DNA from: Zea mays
Lineage: Eukaryota > Streptophyta > Magnoliopsida > Poales > Poaceae
NCBI RefSeq assembly: GCF_902167145.1
Contig: NC_050104.1
Location: 5,416,001 to 5,480,000 of the forward strand
Direction of reading: 5' to 3'
Length of the DNA: 64,000 nt
The notes beneath the pieces are model-generated. The model was given only the letters and a program-made list of their open reading frames with translations, was not told where the DNA came from and searched no databases. Made by a program: the position numbers and the translations under genes. Positions 32,016 through 42,815 of this stretch are shown here, one piece after another; position 1 is the stretch's first letter, and each line of letters opens with the position of its first letter.

Positions 32016-34442
32016 CTATTTGTCGCCCAAGCTGGAGCTGATGATGGCTGTCTTGCGCTCATCAGCGAACCCCAGGTTGATTCGCTTGGTTTCTTCAGTC
32101 GACTGCATAGAGGTCGCGGCCTGAGCTTCGTTTGCTGGTACTGCGAGGTCCTCCTCAGGCTTAGAGTACGCCAGTGTAGAAGGGACCGTTGACGGCTTGG
32201 TGGTGAGGGCTGCTTGGATGGCCACTCGGAAACATTCTGCGGCGCCTTGGAAGTCGGCACGCACAGTTATGATCCCTTGCGGTCCTGGCATCTTCAGTAT
32301 CATGTATGTATAGTGCGGAATGGCCATGAATTTGGCCAATCTTGGCCTTCCGATGATGGCGTTGTACCCGCAGTCGAAGTTCGCCACTTCAAACCTCAGG
32401 AACTCGGTTCTGTAGTTCTTCGGAGTTCCGAAGGTGACTGGCATGTAGATGTGGCCCAGCGGGTATTCCCCCTCCGGCGGCACGATGCCGAAGAAAGGAG
32501 TGTCTGACTTGTGGAGCTCTTTGAGGTGAGCCCCCAAGCCTTGGAGCGTCCGAGGGAAGGTGACGTTGATGTTGCTCCCCCCGTCCACTAGCACCCTCTT
32601 CACCCGGCTCTCTCGGATCACCGGATCGACGAGGAGGGGGTATTTGCCCGGATGGTCGAAGTTGAGCCATTGATCTTCCCGAGTGAAGGTGATCGGGTGT
32701 TCTGACCACCGGTATGGGGCGGGAGGACCGGTGGTCGCCACCAGTATCTGGCGGTCGTTAAGCTTTTGTTGTCTCTTGTTCTCCTGCGACCCATGTCCGT
32801 CGAAGATGATGTTGACCTCCCTGTCGACGCGTGGGAAAGCTCCTCCTCCTCCCTCCTCCGGCTGATGAGGTTGTCGTGGTTCATCCGGTCCTCCCCTCGG
32901 CGGAGGAGGAGGTAGAGGTTGGAAGGGTCGGCCATGCCCAACGGAGTGCTTGAAGTCCCGGCAGTTGCGAAGAGTGTGGCGCATGTCCTTGTGGTATGGG
33001 CACTGGGCGTCGAGGATGTCGTCCAGCGTGCGCTCGCCTCCGCGAGGTCCTCCTCGGGCGCGAGAGGCAGGTGGTCCGGCGGCGTGTACTTCTTCGCGAG
33101 GCCTCTTCTCCCAGCGTTTGTCGGGTGGCTGGTTCGCGTCGCGTCGTGGGGCTGCCGGTGCAAGCTTTGCTCCTCCGATGAGGTCTTGAGCTCGCTCGTC
33201 GGCGGTGATGTAGAGGTCGGCTTCCCGGAACAGCTCCTCCAAAGTAGTCGGCGCCTTCTGTAGTATGGCTCGGACAAAAGCCGAGTCGTTGGATCCTCTG
33301 TAGAAGTCCTCGATCACGGCCGCCTCCGTGACCTCGGGGATGCGATTTCTCATGGTCTGGAACCTTTTGAGGTACGACCGGAGAGTCTCATCCCCTCGGC
33401 GCTTGATGGATTTGATGTCCCACGGTTGCGCTGGCTTGTCGGAGAGGGACTGGAAGTTGGCGGTGAAACGTCGACTGAAGTCTCCCCAGTCGTCGATGCA
33501 GTGTCGGGGTAGATGTCGTAGCCACTGTAGCGCATCTTGCCCAAGGACGATGGGCAAATACGCGGTCATAACGTCCTCAGATGCCCCGGCAGCTCGAGCA
33601 GCGGTGGTGTAGACGGCTAGCCAACCCCCTGGATCCTGCTTAGGTTCATATTTGTCGACATTGGATACCTTGAAGTTGGGAGGCCATTGGATGGCCCTAA
33701 GGCGCGGAGTAAGAGCGGACACTCCGCACGTGTCCTCCTGTTGTCGGGGACGATGTCTGTCCTGGGGAGGGGAGTTGTGATTGTGGTTCCTCGACCGTCC
33801 CCGAGTGGTACCGCCAGTTGAGGCCGTTGCTGACTCAGTCCTGGTGGCCTGGCTCTGAGTCGGGATGCCATGATCCCAGTCGTACTCCTCCCGGCGGCGA
33901 ATCTCGTTCTCATGCCGCCGTTCGCGCGAAGCATTGATGGAGCTTCGCGCGTCTCGGCGACTGTTGATGGCGTGTCGTAGATCGTTTGGCGGGTGAGCGA
34001 GCGGTAGAAGATGGTTGGCTGCCTGGGTGAACAGGCGTCGGTATCCCTCGGCGTCGGGAGTCCGTGGAAGTCCATCAGCTATCCGAGCTAGTACCCCTCC
34101 GACTTTGCTTGGCGTGTTCATAGCTCGGGCGAAGTCGGGATTCAGGTTGCGCCCGAAGAGCAGATTCTCCCGGCGCTGTCTTGTGTCTTGCTCAGCTTGT
34201 TCCTGAGCCCGTCGGCGATCACGTCGTCGGGAGTTCCTTCGTTCTCTGAAGACGCGTTCTTCCGGAGTTTCTCCTATCTCCGAGACCTCGTCTCGCGAGA
34301 CAGGCTGCTCCGGATCCCGTTCTTCGGCTGCGTGATGTCGTCGAACATTCCTGCGCCGATTCCTCCGACGGCGGGATTCTCGTTGAGGCGGTTCTTCTCC
34401 GGGTGCAGTCAGCTCGTCGTCGGAGACGGTAGGCGATTCCAC
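32016..34442 (-). CDS. Element E gag-protease
   Basis: 808 codons on the minus strand from ATG 34442 to TAG 32016-32018. A basic Arg-rich N-terminus (about 1-100) precedes the capsid-like region (GGWLAVYTTAARAAG, QWLRHLPRHCIDDW, RGDETLRSYLKRFQ), as in plant Gypsy gag (PF03732 type). A His/Cys segment (CPYHKDMRHTLRNC) replaces a standard zinc knuckle. The C-terminal protease has VLVDGGSNINVTF: the catalytic Asp is present, with DGG in place of DTG as in many grass Gypsy elements. The terminal TAG lies in frame with pol, so gag and pol were probably one frame. Confidence 0.9.
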   Translation of the reverse strand: MESPTVSDDELTAPGEEPPQRESRRRRNRRRNVRRHHAAEERDPEQPVSRDEVSEIGETPEERVFRERRNSRRRDRRRAQEQAEQDTRQRRENLLFGRNLNPDFARAMNTPSKVGGVLARIADGLPRTPDAEGYRRLFTQAANHLLPLAHPPNDLRHAINSRRDARSSINASRERRHENEIRRREEYDWDHGIPTQSQATRTESATASTGGTTRGRSRNHNHNSPPQDRHRPRQQEDTCGVSALTPRLRAIQWPPNFKVSNVDKYEPKQDPGGWLAVYTTAARAAGASEDVMTAYLPIVLGQDALQWLRHLPRHCIDDWGDFSRRFTANFQSLSDKPAQPWDIKSIKRRGDETLRSYLKRFQTMRNRIPEVTEAAVIEDFYRGSNDSAFVRAILQKAPTTLEELFREADLYITADERAQDLIGGAKLAPAAPRRDANQPPDKRWEKRPREEVHAAGPPASRARGGPRGGERTLDDILDAQCPYHKDMRHTLRNCRDFKHSVGHGRPFQPLPPPPPRGGPDEPRQPHQPEEGGGGAFPRVDREVNIIFDGHGSQENKRQQKLNDRQILVATTGPPAPYRWSEHPITFTREDQWLNFDHPGKYPLLVDPVIRESRVKRVLVDGGSNINVTFPRTLQGLGAHLKELHKSDTPFFGIVPPEGEYPLGHIYMPVTFGTPKNYRTEFLRFEVANFDCGYNAIIGRPRLAKFMAIPHYTYMILKMPGPQGIITVRADFQGAAECFRVAIQAALTTKPSTVPSTLAYSKPEEDLAVPANEAQAATSMQSTEETKRINLGFADERKTAIISSSLGDK

Positions 34443-34867
34443 TCTCCCGATGAAGAGGACATCGGGGTAGAATGGAGCTGTTGTCGTGGCGACTTTCTTT
34501 CCGTTCTACTTTGAGGCCGGAGGAACGGAAAGAACGACTTGCTTTTCCCTGGTCTCCTTCTTCCTCGCGATCCGTGTCCATTCTTTTGACGGGGAAGTAG
34601 ACAGCGGAGTCTTCCAGGTCAGCGAGCCCTCGGCCCCCGACTTTCCGGAGACAATCTTTTTCCGAAGAGCTGTAGGTTGCGCCTCTCTGGCATTTTCGGG
34701 ATTCGTTGGAGGAAACTTCTTTTCCGGCGGATCCGCGATACGGTGTAGAATTCCCTCTTCATCCGCTACAGATGAGATTGTCCCAAAGCAGAATACGGAT
34801 CCGGGACGCATGGCGATCTTGTTGTTGAAGGTAACGGCCATTGAGCTAGCTTGGATCGTCGACACAC

Positions 34868-34885
34868 CCCCTACCTGGCGCGCCA
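34868..34885 (-). other. Primer-binding site of element E
   Basis: The minus strand reads TGGCGCGCCAGGTAGGGG two bases inside the 5' LTR, a PBS form widespread in grass Gypsy elements. The specific tRNA is not assigned. The leader 34443-34867 is non-coding. Confidence 0.85.
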
Positions 34886-34887
34886 GC

Positions 34888-35520
34888 TGTCGGTGTTTTG
34901 GGTCCGACCGCACACCCGGGGTTGCCCCTCGAGGTGTTTCTAGGAGTAGGACGGTGTCGACGACTGTAGCAAAATGGTTCGTGCTGATCGCACGAGGGAC
35001 AATGGACAAGATTTACAGGTTCGGGCCGCTTAGAGACGCGTAACACCCTACGTCCTGGTGAGTATGTTTGGTGAACGTGGTTACAAGAGGGCTCTCTGGA
35101 TTCAAGACACAGAGAGTTGATGTGGGTGGCTAAGTAAGATAGGGTCGATCGTTCTGAAGGGGTGCCCCCTAGGCCTTATATACTCGACCGTGGGGCAGTA
35201 CACGTGGATATGATAACAACAAGTAGCTAAAAGGTAGTGAACCTCTTGAGTTTATCCCTACGTAACCCTCGTCGACTTATCCTTGCATGGCTCCGTTGCG
35301 TGGGGGCTTCAGCGCGGGAAAGTCGGGTCTCTGTTGCGATTTACTCGCTCGACGTTGTGGGCCATCCGGGCATGCTCCAATCCGGTCTCACGTCGCTCTG
35401 CTTTGTTGGTTGTTTCTCCCCAGGCCCACGAAAGAATGACCTTACGATTTATTGAGCCCTTGGGCCTTTCGTGAGGTCTTTTACTCCTTTAGTGGACCCG
35501 GGGGATATCTATCCCCCACA
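34888..35520 (-). repeat. 5' LTR of element E
   Basis: 633 bp. The minus strand starts TGTGGGGGATAGATATCCCC and ends CAAAACACCGACA. About eight by-eye differences from 15162-15794. Confidence 0.95.
35175..35182 (-). promoter_or_regulatory. TATA box in E 5' LTR
   Basis: The minus strand reads TATATAAG inside GAGTATATAAGGCC. The copy in the 3' LTR is at the equivalent place near 15450. Confidence 0.7.
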
Positions 35521-37101
35521 TCGCTGGCACCACTCCCAGTAGATGCTTATTGCTAAGAGCCAGACCTATCGGTGGGCCTGGTATCCGGTAGAGGAGGTGT
35601 GGCCTTGGGAGCATAGGGGGAAGAAGCCCTGAAAAACAGACGATGGGTTAAGACTTGTCGGCATGACGATTAGGCTCAAAGAAAAAGGGGCTACACTTAC
35701 TTGGGGCCCTGGACCTTCCAGTGACCCTGGAAGCGAGATCACCGCTCTTGCTACTACTGCTGCTGCTGCGGTTGTTGTTGTTGCTACTGCTGGTGCCCCT
35801 AGGGGAGATCACCCCTAGATGGTGGTGGTGGTGGTGGAACCGATGGTGGTGGTGGTGGTGGCAGCGGGACTGAAGGGCTGACGCGCCTCTGCGTGCCATG
35901 GGCCTGGGAGCTCGCCTCCTCGGCCCCGCCTGCGGTCCTCTGGCGCTTCTGGGGAGGCTCCGAAACGAGCGACCCGTCGCCTCTCCTCCTCCGACGTCGC
36001 CTCTCCTCCTCCGACGCCCCGGGGCCACCTGGGGCGGAGGCGCTGCTTGTAGTCCCTTTACCCTTGTCCAAGGGGCTGGGGGCCACGACGGGGGCGCTAG
36101 GAGCCGCACCGGTGGGCTGGGGACCTCCAGCTGGTGCATCTGAAATCCAGATCCCACAGTGGGGTCCCGGCCGCCGGTCTGGCGAACCGCCACGCCTCTC
36201 TCGTCGAGGGTGGGCAGCGTGGCCAAGATCGCCGTCCTCAGCCCTGGGTCATCGTAGAGCGCAAGGATGTTCTGGGGAGGATCAGGGACTCAGGGACGAA
36301 AGTTTCCCCAGTGATCCCTCCCACCAGGACTACCAGCTCGTCCCAGGACAGGTCGGTGCCCGGCCCGCGCTGGATCCGACCGATGTCGTTCGGGCCGGTG
36401 AACCAGCAGCACAGGCGCGGTCTCCTCTGCAGCGGCGCGATCCGACGCTTCAGGAGGTCGCCGACCACGTGCATCGACATCAGGCCACCCGTGGCCAAAC
36501 CCTTGATCCTGTCCAATACAGGCAGGAACTCTAGCGTCAGGGACGACTTGGTCCTCCACATCTTGCGGTCGAGCACCGACCCATCGCTTGGCAGGACGAG
36601 GCAGTCGTTGGCCTCGGCGCTAGCAATCACCCAGTCGCTACGCCAGTTTTCCCACCTCGCGCCACCGAGGGTGGGGATGTAGACGACGGCTGGATCCAGC
36701 CTCGTCTGGAAGTAGTAGGCACCAATGTGGTCTCTAGTCTTCCTGGACTTGACCAGCACGAAGAAGTGGTGGAAGAGAGAAGTGCAGGGAGCCACACCTA
36801 TGAACATCTCGCAGAGGTGGACGAAGATGGCCGCCTGGAGGACGGAGTGGGGCGTGAGGTGCTGAAGCTGAAGCTCGAACTCCTCCAGCAGCAGCAGAAA
36901 GAAAGGTGAGATCGGCAGTGCCAACCCGCAGGAGATGTAGGAGGTGAACAACATGAACTCCCCGGCGGCGAGATCGCCGAGGGGAGCGGCGCCGGCACGG
37001 ATTCTTCCGGCGAGCCCTGGCGCGCTCCACCCAAGCAAGCCATGCACCAGGTTGAGTGCCTCCTCAGACTGAAAGCGGTCAGGGTGACCAAGCGAAGCCA
37101 T
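35521..37101 (-). pseudogene. Element A antisense gene, 5' part (PF04195-like domain)
   Basis: The preferred start is ATG 37101 (MASLGHPDRF); the open frame extends upstream to 37215 only from a non-ATG codon. Residues about 30-280 form a globular domain (LEEFELQLQHLTPHSVLQAA, IFVHLCEMFIGVAP, SLFHHFFVL) like Pfam PF04195. A frameshift lies near 36265. A Pro/Arg-rich linker with a basic PPQKRQR follows, then CAC and CAG triplet tracts (35755-35870) where frame is uncertain. A 72-bp intron (35700-35629, GTAAGT...TTCAG) joins in frame to the last exon piece, which is cut by E at 35525. Confidence 0.78.
35755..35872. repeat. Triplet microsatellites in A antisense gene
   Basis: Tracts of GCT/GTT (35755-35790) and GGT (35818-35868) separated by 'gaaccgat'. 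On the coding minus strand they give Ser/Asn or Pro/His runs depending on frame. They are likely sites of frame slippage. Confidence 0.85.
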
Positions 37102-37299
37102 GGCGTGTGCGGCGGCGCGAGCGAGGAGCAGAGGAGCACGAAGGCAAAGGGGCGCAAGCAATTGGGAGAGAATGCGAAAGGGTACCTGCTGCACACGGGG
37201 TGAATCCTTTTTCAAGGAAACCAGAGTCCTTGTTAGGGAAACCCTTCCGCGCGCCCCTCAATCGCCGCAGGAAATCTCGCCCGACGGGCACCAAGGACC

Positions 37300-37720
37300 A
37301 AGACAACCCAGTCTATGACACGGGGGCCCGGGTCCACAAGTCATACGGTTTGTGTGCCGGACTTCGGGTGCGGAAAGAGCGAACCACCACACGCGCCAGA
37401 AGAGCGAACCGCCGCACGCGCCTGTAGTGTGCCTCCTTGGGGCCAATGCAGAAGATGAACCCAGTCTATGACACGAGGGCCCGGGTCCACAGGTCATACG
37501 GTTTGTGTGCCGAACTTCGGGTGCGGAAAGAGCGAACCGTCGCGCGCGCCTGTAGCGCGCCTCCTTGGGGCCGCTGCAGAAGACGAACCCAGTCTACGAC
37601 ACGAGGGCCCAGGTCCACAGGTCATACGGTTTGTGTGCCGGACTTCGGGTGCGGAAAGAGCGAACCGTCGCGCGCACCTGTAGTGCGTCTCCTTGGGACC
37701 GCTGCAGAAGACAGAAGGTA
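37300..37720. repeat. Three imperfect tandem repeats upstream of A antisense gene
   Basis: Copies start near 37308, 37461 and 37590 and share 'cagtctatgacac', 'gggcccgggtccacaggtcatacgg' and 'tttgtgtgccg-acttcgggtgcggaaagagcgaacc'. They lie between the antisense gene start and the 3' LTR, where the antisense promoter is expected. Confidence 0.88.
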
Positions 37721-37962
37721 ATATTTTAAAACCAATGCTGCAGCAACGAGGCGCCCCGCGCGTGGCCCGACGAAACCACCAGGCGTGGGGGTCGCGGGTC
37801 AGTCAGCCAAGGGGACAGATATGGTAGTTGGCGTGGCCGAAGGTGGATTGACGGTGGGTGCGTCAGTAGACGCGTTGAAACGGCGCGCCAATCATCAATC
37901 AGGCCATGTTGAGGCAAAGTACAAGCTTTGGCCCCACCTGCAGGCTCGCATCCTCCCCTGAG
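37721..37962. other. Element A spacer before PPT
   Basis: About 240 bp, GC-rich, no credible ORF. Confidence 0.5.
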
Positions 37963-37979
37963 GTGGGCCCGGGGGCCAC
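37963..37979 (+). other. Polypurine tract of element A
   Basis: GGTGGGCCCGGGGGCCAC lies immediately before the LTR start TGTCGG. It is G-rich with some pyrimidines, so it is a diverged or atypical tract. Confidence 0.6.
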
Positions 37980-39103
37980 TGTCGGTACCCTGAAACTAGG
38001 GTACCCCTTACTACTGTATGAAGACGCAGTACCCACGTGGCTATCTTTAGTCGCGTGGTAAAGGAGCTGTACGTGGGACCAGGCCATAACTCGCCCCAGC
38101 CTCGGGCGACTACTCTGGGCCAGCAACAGCGCCTGACCCCATCACATAGGTGGGTCCAGGGCCGCCACATGTCCAGAGAATGTGATATACTCCAAGACAT
38201 CAACAGTGGGTCCGGACCTCCATGGGGAAGCGCTAGACCCCCGGATATACAGTCCGGACCTCCACATTTGGTCCAGGAACCCCCACGTGTACGGACCGGA
38301 CCCCTGGAATGGGATCCAGACCCCCCCCCGTATGGGGTCTGGGCCACCCACAGTAGGGTCCCAAGGTTCCAGAACAGAACACGCCCGGGCTTTAATTAGG
38401 GCCCAGGTGGGGGTCCGGTGCCGACACGTGTTCGGACCTGTCCGCATACGCTCCCGCTCCCCGCTCAGGCGGGGACCCGATGCTGCCACATGGCATACTA
38501 CGTACAGCATAAGCCAACGGACGGAACCTAGCATGACGCCTCTGGGCTACGCGTGCCTTCGCATTCATTACGGATAAGGCGTGTGCCTGTCCATCCCACT
38601 GACAGGCGGTGTGCCCAGTCCACGATACGTGGGCCGCGCAATTACTCGCACGTTACTATATCAAGGGCAATCACTCACCATTACTCGTGTGGGTTACTGC
38701 CTATCAATGCTGCATGGACTGCAGCCATCATGACTTCCGCTGATTACTCATGCGTTACTCTGTCAGCATTAGTTATTCCCATAATGTATTTCTTCCATTA
38801 TGCTCCTAGGCCCGCATGTCGGGGCTCAGCATCCTTGTATGTGCCTCCCTTAAACTATAAAAGGGAAGGCACACAGCGTTGCAAGGACATACACAATCAC
38901 ACGCTCAAACTCATACTTAATACAACTTACACACAGTGGAGGTAGGGTATTACGCTCCGGCGGCCTGAACCACTATAATCCTTCGTGTCCTCATGTGTTC
39001 ATCCACCTTCCAACAGACAGGCAAACCGCTTAGGCCCCCTCCTCATCTTAGGATTAGGGCGGGTGCGTTCCGCCACCCGGTCGGTGGATTTCTTCCACCG
39101 ACA
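37980..39103 (+). repeat. 3' LTR of element A (1124 bp)
   Basis: It starts TGTCGGTACCC and ends TTCCACCGACA, giving inverted termini TGTCGGT/ACCGACA. The first 26 bp include the palindrome GGTACCCT-gaaact-AGGGTACC. A TATAAAAG box is at 38856-38863. The U3 region is rich in 'ggtccgga' motifs (38200-38440). The partner 5' LTR is outside the window, so divergence and target duplication cannot be checked; the base sequence after it begins gtgtt. Confidence 0.85.
38856..38863 (+). promoter_or_regulatory. TATA box in A 3' LTR
   Basis: TATAAAAG, preceded by 'ttaaac' and followed by 'ggaaggcacacagc'. Expected to drive the sense transcript from the matching 5' LTR. Confidence 0.65.
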
Positions 39104-39660
39104 GTGTTTATATAAAGTAACCAACTTTAGAGGAATTAAGATAGTTCATGTCTATGCTATGTGGAGGATCAAGATTCCACCTAGATCTCACTTTTTTCAT
39201 GTGGTTGCTATAAATAATAGAGTTGTACCTACAAATCATTTATCCAAAAGAAATAAGTTAGAGGATGTCATGTGTATATTCTAAATATGTTCAACATGTT
39301 TTCTTGGAATGTGTGGTAGTTAAACAATGTTGGGTTGAGCTTTCTAATATCTTTAATGTTAGTTTAGGAGACGATCTAACTGATATTGGAAAGTTTTAGC
39401 TTAGTGATAAAAAAACATGGTCTTTCAAATATTATTACTTATGTTGTTCTTTGGAGTATTTGGAAATTCAATACTGAGTTGTGTTTTCATAACTCTGACT
39501 AGAGAAGCATGGGGATGCTTCTCTCTAGGATATATGGTATCTTACAGAATTGGAGAGCTCTTTATCCTCTAATGAAGAGAGAGAGTAGATGAAGGCTACC
39601 CTGACAAAGAGTAAGATGAAGGCGAATTTAGTGCTTCGACTTTCTTATACAATGTTGGAA
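39104..39660 (+). pseudogene. LINE ORF2 3'-end remnant (zf-RVT domain)
   Basis: The first + frame reads WRIKIPPRSHFFHVVAINN...LSKRNKLEDVMCIF, which matches the reverse-transcriptase zinc-binding (zf-RVT) block at the end of plant L1-type LINE ORF2. Further along, in other frames, VFLECVVVKQCWVEL and a C-terminal Leu/Trp-rich stretch follow the family pattern. There are several stops and frameshifts. The LTR of A abuts it directly, so A probably inserted into this LINE. The upstream RT part is not in the window. Confidence 0.75.
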
Positions 39661-41180
39661 GAACCCTCCTTAGTCTCACTCGGGTGAATTGGTTTTGAGA
39701 GCATTCCATTACCTTTTGATGACTTTAACTTTCAATCAAATTCATTGCCTACCTAAGTTGGTAGCGAGGAAGTAAATTAGTGCTTTCCAACTAAGCTTGA
39801 TACGAATGGGAAAAAAGAAGGGATTAAGAGGCCCCACTACCCAACACAAGACCCTCTCCTTAAAGATGCCTTAAGGTGAAGATCTTTGCAATCCTAGCAG
39901 ATGTCGCACTTGGAATGCGGCTGATGTGCTCAGGCGCCTGGTGGAACTTATTGGGGTATGTACTGAAAATGCTATAAAGATGCTCAAGTGCCTAGGCGCC
40001 TAGTGGAACTCATCAAATTTTGTGCTGAAAATGTTGTAAAGACACAAGCTGGTCTGAGAGGCTTGTTCCTTTGCATTTGCTGGTGTTTTGTTAGATTATC
40101 ATCAGCAGTATCCATAATATCCATTCTCTATATATCTCATTTATGATCTTATCTAAACGATTTCCTCATATATATCCCATTTCTCTTCAACACATCATCT
40201 ATAACTCGTCCTCTATACATAAATACATATATTCGAGACATATTTTGCTTTAAATATTTATATGTATGTATGTGTCATACCTTTAAATGTTTTATACATA
40301 TTTTAGTTTTGTTTAATCTATTGTTTAAAGTATTAAATGGATAGAGATGAGAAATATCTATATATAGAGAGAGAGGGCAGAGAAACATCCTCTTGAAGGA
40401 TATAACAGGGAAAATCTTCCCTATATATAGGGTACATAACTCTTTATAGGATATTGTTGGAGTTAGTCCTATCTATTATCTTGTTCTGGTTCTTCTAAGT
40501 GTGTTGCTTCTAAGGGTGTTAAACTATGTTGATCTTTTGAGATCAGTTAAAAGTCTGGGGTTGTTTTGCCCTCGAACTCTAATATCAAACATTAAGTGTT
40601 CTAGTCTCTAGAATTGAAGTATATCCTTAGGGGTAAATGAATTTCTTGTTATTTCACTAAGATCTTAACTAGCTTGATTCGACTACGAACGATAGCTCCG
40701 AATTTCAGAAATACAAACCAAAAAGGTAACATATAGATGAAAGGAGACAAAAAAATTAAAGTGTAACACTAAGGTTCAATTGCTTGACAAAGAGAGACAA
40801 CAAGTTTTTTGACAGTACATCAACATTAGGTGAGTACAAGCAAGCTGATTTGCTACATTTTCAAAACAAAAGACCATTACCTGAGTAAAAGCAATCTGAT
40901 TAAAAGCATCAAGAAGTAGCACTTACAATGTTCTGAGCACAAACAATCTATAAATAGATTTGGTGTCCTAAGCCAGAAAGAGGACTCACTCTAAAAAAAT
41001 CCCTCTAAAATTTAGAAACCGTCACTCAAAAGCTAGAAATAAGCAAGGTCATCTCGACAACCAAGCCAAACCGAAAACGAGTTCAACAACAATCTTGGCA
41101 TGAACATCAAGTAATAACCATTAGGTTGTGTTCAGTAGATCACGTGTCTGACCGTGTAAAACACTATTTTGCACTATAGA
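39661..41180. other. AT-rich region without recognised features
   Basis: About 1.5 kb with no credible ORF. It holds a short diverged duplication around 'caggcgcctggtggaact' (39929 and 39990) and a GA-rich microsatellite near 40362-40378. Old repeat debris is likely. Confidence 0.5.
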
Positions 41181-41484
41181 TTTGTCGGGGATACGATCCC
41201 CGGTCCTAGTGACAATCGGTCAGCGAGCACACTAGGAAAGGCATCTGGCAACTGGGACCCGTTGGTCAGCTGGATGAGATAGGTAACATCTACCCTAGAA
41301 GAACCCGCCCCTAGACAAACCTCGCGGCACCAAGCTCGGGTTGGCCGTGATGGAACCTTACAGGGGGCGAGCGTGCCGAAGGGAAACCACTTCAATGGAT
41401 CTCACGCCTGGCTCGAGACTGACACGTCATAAATAATCGACCGCATTAGTTGTGTCTGGCGTCGAGCCACAGTGGAGGTGCCTG
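41181..41484. mobile_element. Possible LTR fragment
   Basis: It begins TGTCGGGGATACGATCCCCG, a palindromic start typical of some grass Gypsy LTRs, and is GC-richer than the left flank. It ends where Copia G begins. No second copy, PBS or TSD is seen, so this is tentative. Confidence 0.3.
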
Positions 41485-42255
41485 TGTAGGAACTAAGGCG
41501 ACCAGAGGGGGTGAATGGGAGCCACTAAAAATTCTTGACTTGTGAGCACATGACTTTGATCCCAAGGTTCAACCTGGAAACCATCTAGGGACTCAAAGCA
41601 CCAGATCATGGTACAATGAAAACTAGTGTAGTTTGATAGTACAAAATCCTTAAAAACAACAGACCCAACTTCCTGTCAAAAATCAGAGCAAAAAACACAA
41701 GGAAGTCCGAGCGGCAGTGGCAGCCTGAGGTCTGACAGTGTCGCGCACACGGGAAACAGTGCCGGGCAGAGAAAAATGCCTAGAAAATTCTCAAACTTCA
41801 CAGATCATATCAGAAAACCCGAGAGAGATGGGGTTTTGTTGGGGTTTTCTCAAAATGCACTCAAATGAGAATCAACTCGAATCACGGCCAAGAACTGCAC
41901 CATTAGGGCGTACGCAATGATCCAAAGAGTTCATCTCCACCCAAATCAATCCCCAACAGTACTCATGTCACAAGAACTTGAGGGTTTGCCACAAATAATA
42001 AGAGAAGGGGAAAGGAGAAACTAAGAACACAAAAGTGCAGAATTTCAGCGAGGATGCATGTAACACCCTAAATTTGGGGGTATAAAATTTCTCCTCCAAT
42101 ATCTACCATATGCAGGTGTTACTCCTTTTCTCACATCTGTAGTGTTCCTTTTCTATTCTCTTTAATAGGATTTTGGGTTAGTTATGGGAGAGATGTATTA
42201 TTTTCTTTGGAATATTAAAACCTAGGCTAGATATGAATGTTTGCATCATGCTGAG

Positions 42256-42800
42256 TGTTGGTCACTTGTTCTCAAATGTTGTATATTGAGAACAAGGCAA
42301 CATAATTGTTAATTATTGCAAACCTTCGTCTTTCTAAGCATTATCTCCACATGGGCATAATTCTCATTAGACGAAGGTCAAGAAGGACATACCTTCATCC
42401 TTTAATATGTGAATAAGAATGCAAAAGGATGAAGACAGTAACTGCATCTTATTAATTCATTCATATTTGTATTCCATAAAACACATATGAATATTAATAG
42501 GATTAATATTACATTGGTACCTTCGGCTTGCTCGAAGGTGAGGATGCGAGAGAGTGATTACAATCCAGCGTGAACAGTATGATGCTACTATTCATCTATT
42601 TATAGTCATCACGTCAAGCCAAAGCTCTTCGGCTATAGCTCCGTTGTCCATTATCATCACCTTCGGGTGATATTTTCACCCCGTCACAAGAGAAAACATT
42701 CATCCCAAAGCTGAAGCCCCCCTGTAATAATCCATGTCATATTGGAAACATATGGTTAGTCACGTTTTTTAGAACCTTCAGGAGAGGAAGGCCCCCAACA
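42256..42800 (-). repeat. 3' LTR of element I
   Basis: 545 bp, TGTTGGTCAC...CCCCCAACA on the + strand. TATAAATA on the minus strand at 42604-42597 is followed by an imperfect GAATAGTA...TACTGTTC hairpin. Compared with 48594-49227 it lacks about 118 bp next to the TATA box. Confidence 0.88.
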
Positions 42801-42815
42801 GTAGCCCCTCGCAGT
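42801..42815 (-). other. Polypurine tract of element I
   Basis: The minus strand reads ACTGCGAGGGGCTAC directly before the LTR start TGTTGGGGGCC. Nearly the same tract is found in F. Confidence 0.8.

Larger units (their letters stand above)
15162..35520 (-). mobile_element. Element E: minus-strand Gypsy with own antisense gene, split by F
   Basis: LTRs of 633 bp lie at 15162-15794 and 34888-35520, with TG...CA ends and a flanking 5-bp duplication tcgcc/tcgct (15157-15161, 35521-35525; one mismatch). On the minus strand the order is 5' LTR, PBS, gag-protease, RT-RNaseH-integrase, an 89-bp tandem repeat, an oppositely directed spliced gene, polypurine tract and 3' LTR. Element F sits in the integrase core. 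Without F, E is about 11 kb. By eye the LTRs differ at about 8 of 633 positions, so E is fairly young but older than F. Confidence 0.93.
1..39103 (+). mobile_element. Element A: outermost Gypsy LTR retrotransposon, 5' part outside window
   Basis: This is a Ty3/Gypsy element reading left to right. Visible parts are pol (1-60, then 8517-11533), an antisense gene on the minus strand (13002-13640, 14479-15161, 35521-37101), a polypurine tract and one 3' LTR (37980-39103). The pieces belong together because removing each insertion at its target-site duplication restores the reading frame: across B in the RT gene, and across D and E in the antisense gene. Pol has many stops and two frameshifts, so it is the oldest layer. 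The gene order (pol, antisense ORF, 3' LTR) resembles the Grande/Tat-type Gypsy elements of grasses; this lineage call is inferred from architecture. The 5' LTR and gag lie before the window. Confidence 0.85.

Noticed and set aside
15161..35525. Alternative 5-bp duplication 'atcgc' for element E, with LTRs starting at C
   Set aside because: It would break the TG...CA termini; tcgcc/tcgct with one mismatch and standard ends is the simpler reading, though not certain.
35648..36226. Minus-strand ORF with poly-His runs as a separate metal-binding protein
   Set aside because: The His tracts are GGT microsatellites read in one frame; the segment is part of the linker of the A antisense gene, and the neighbouring frame gives Pro runs.
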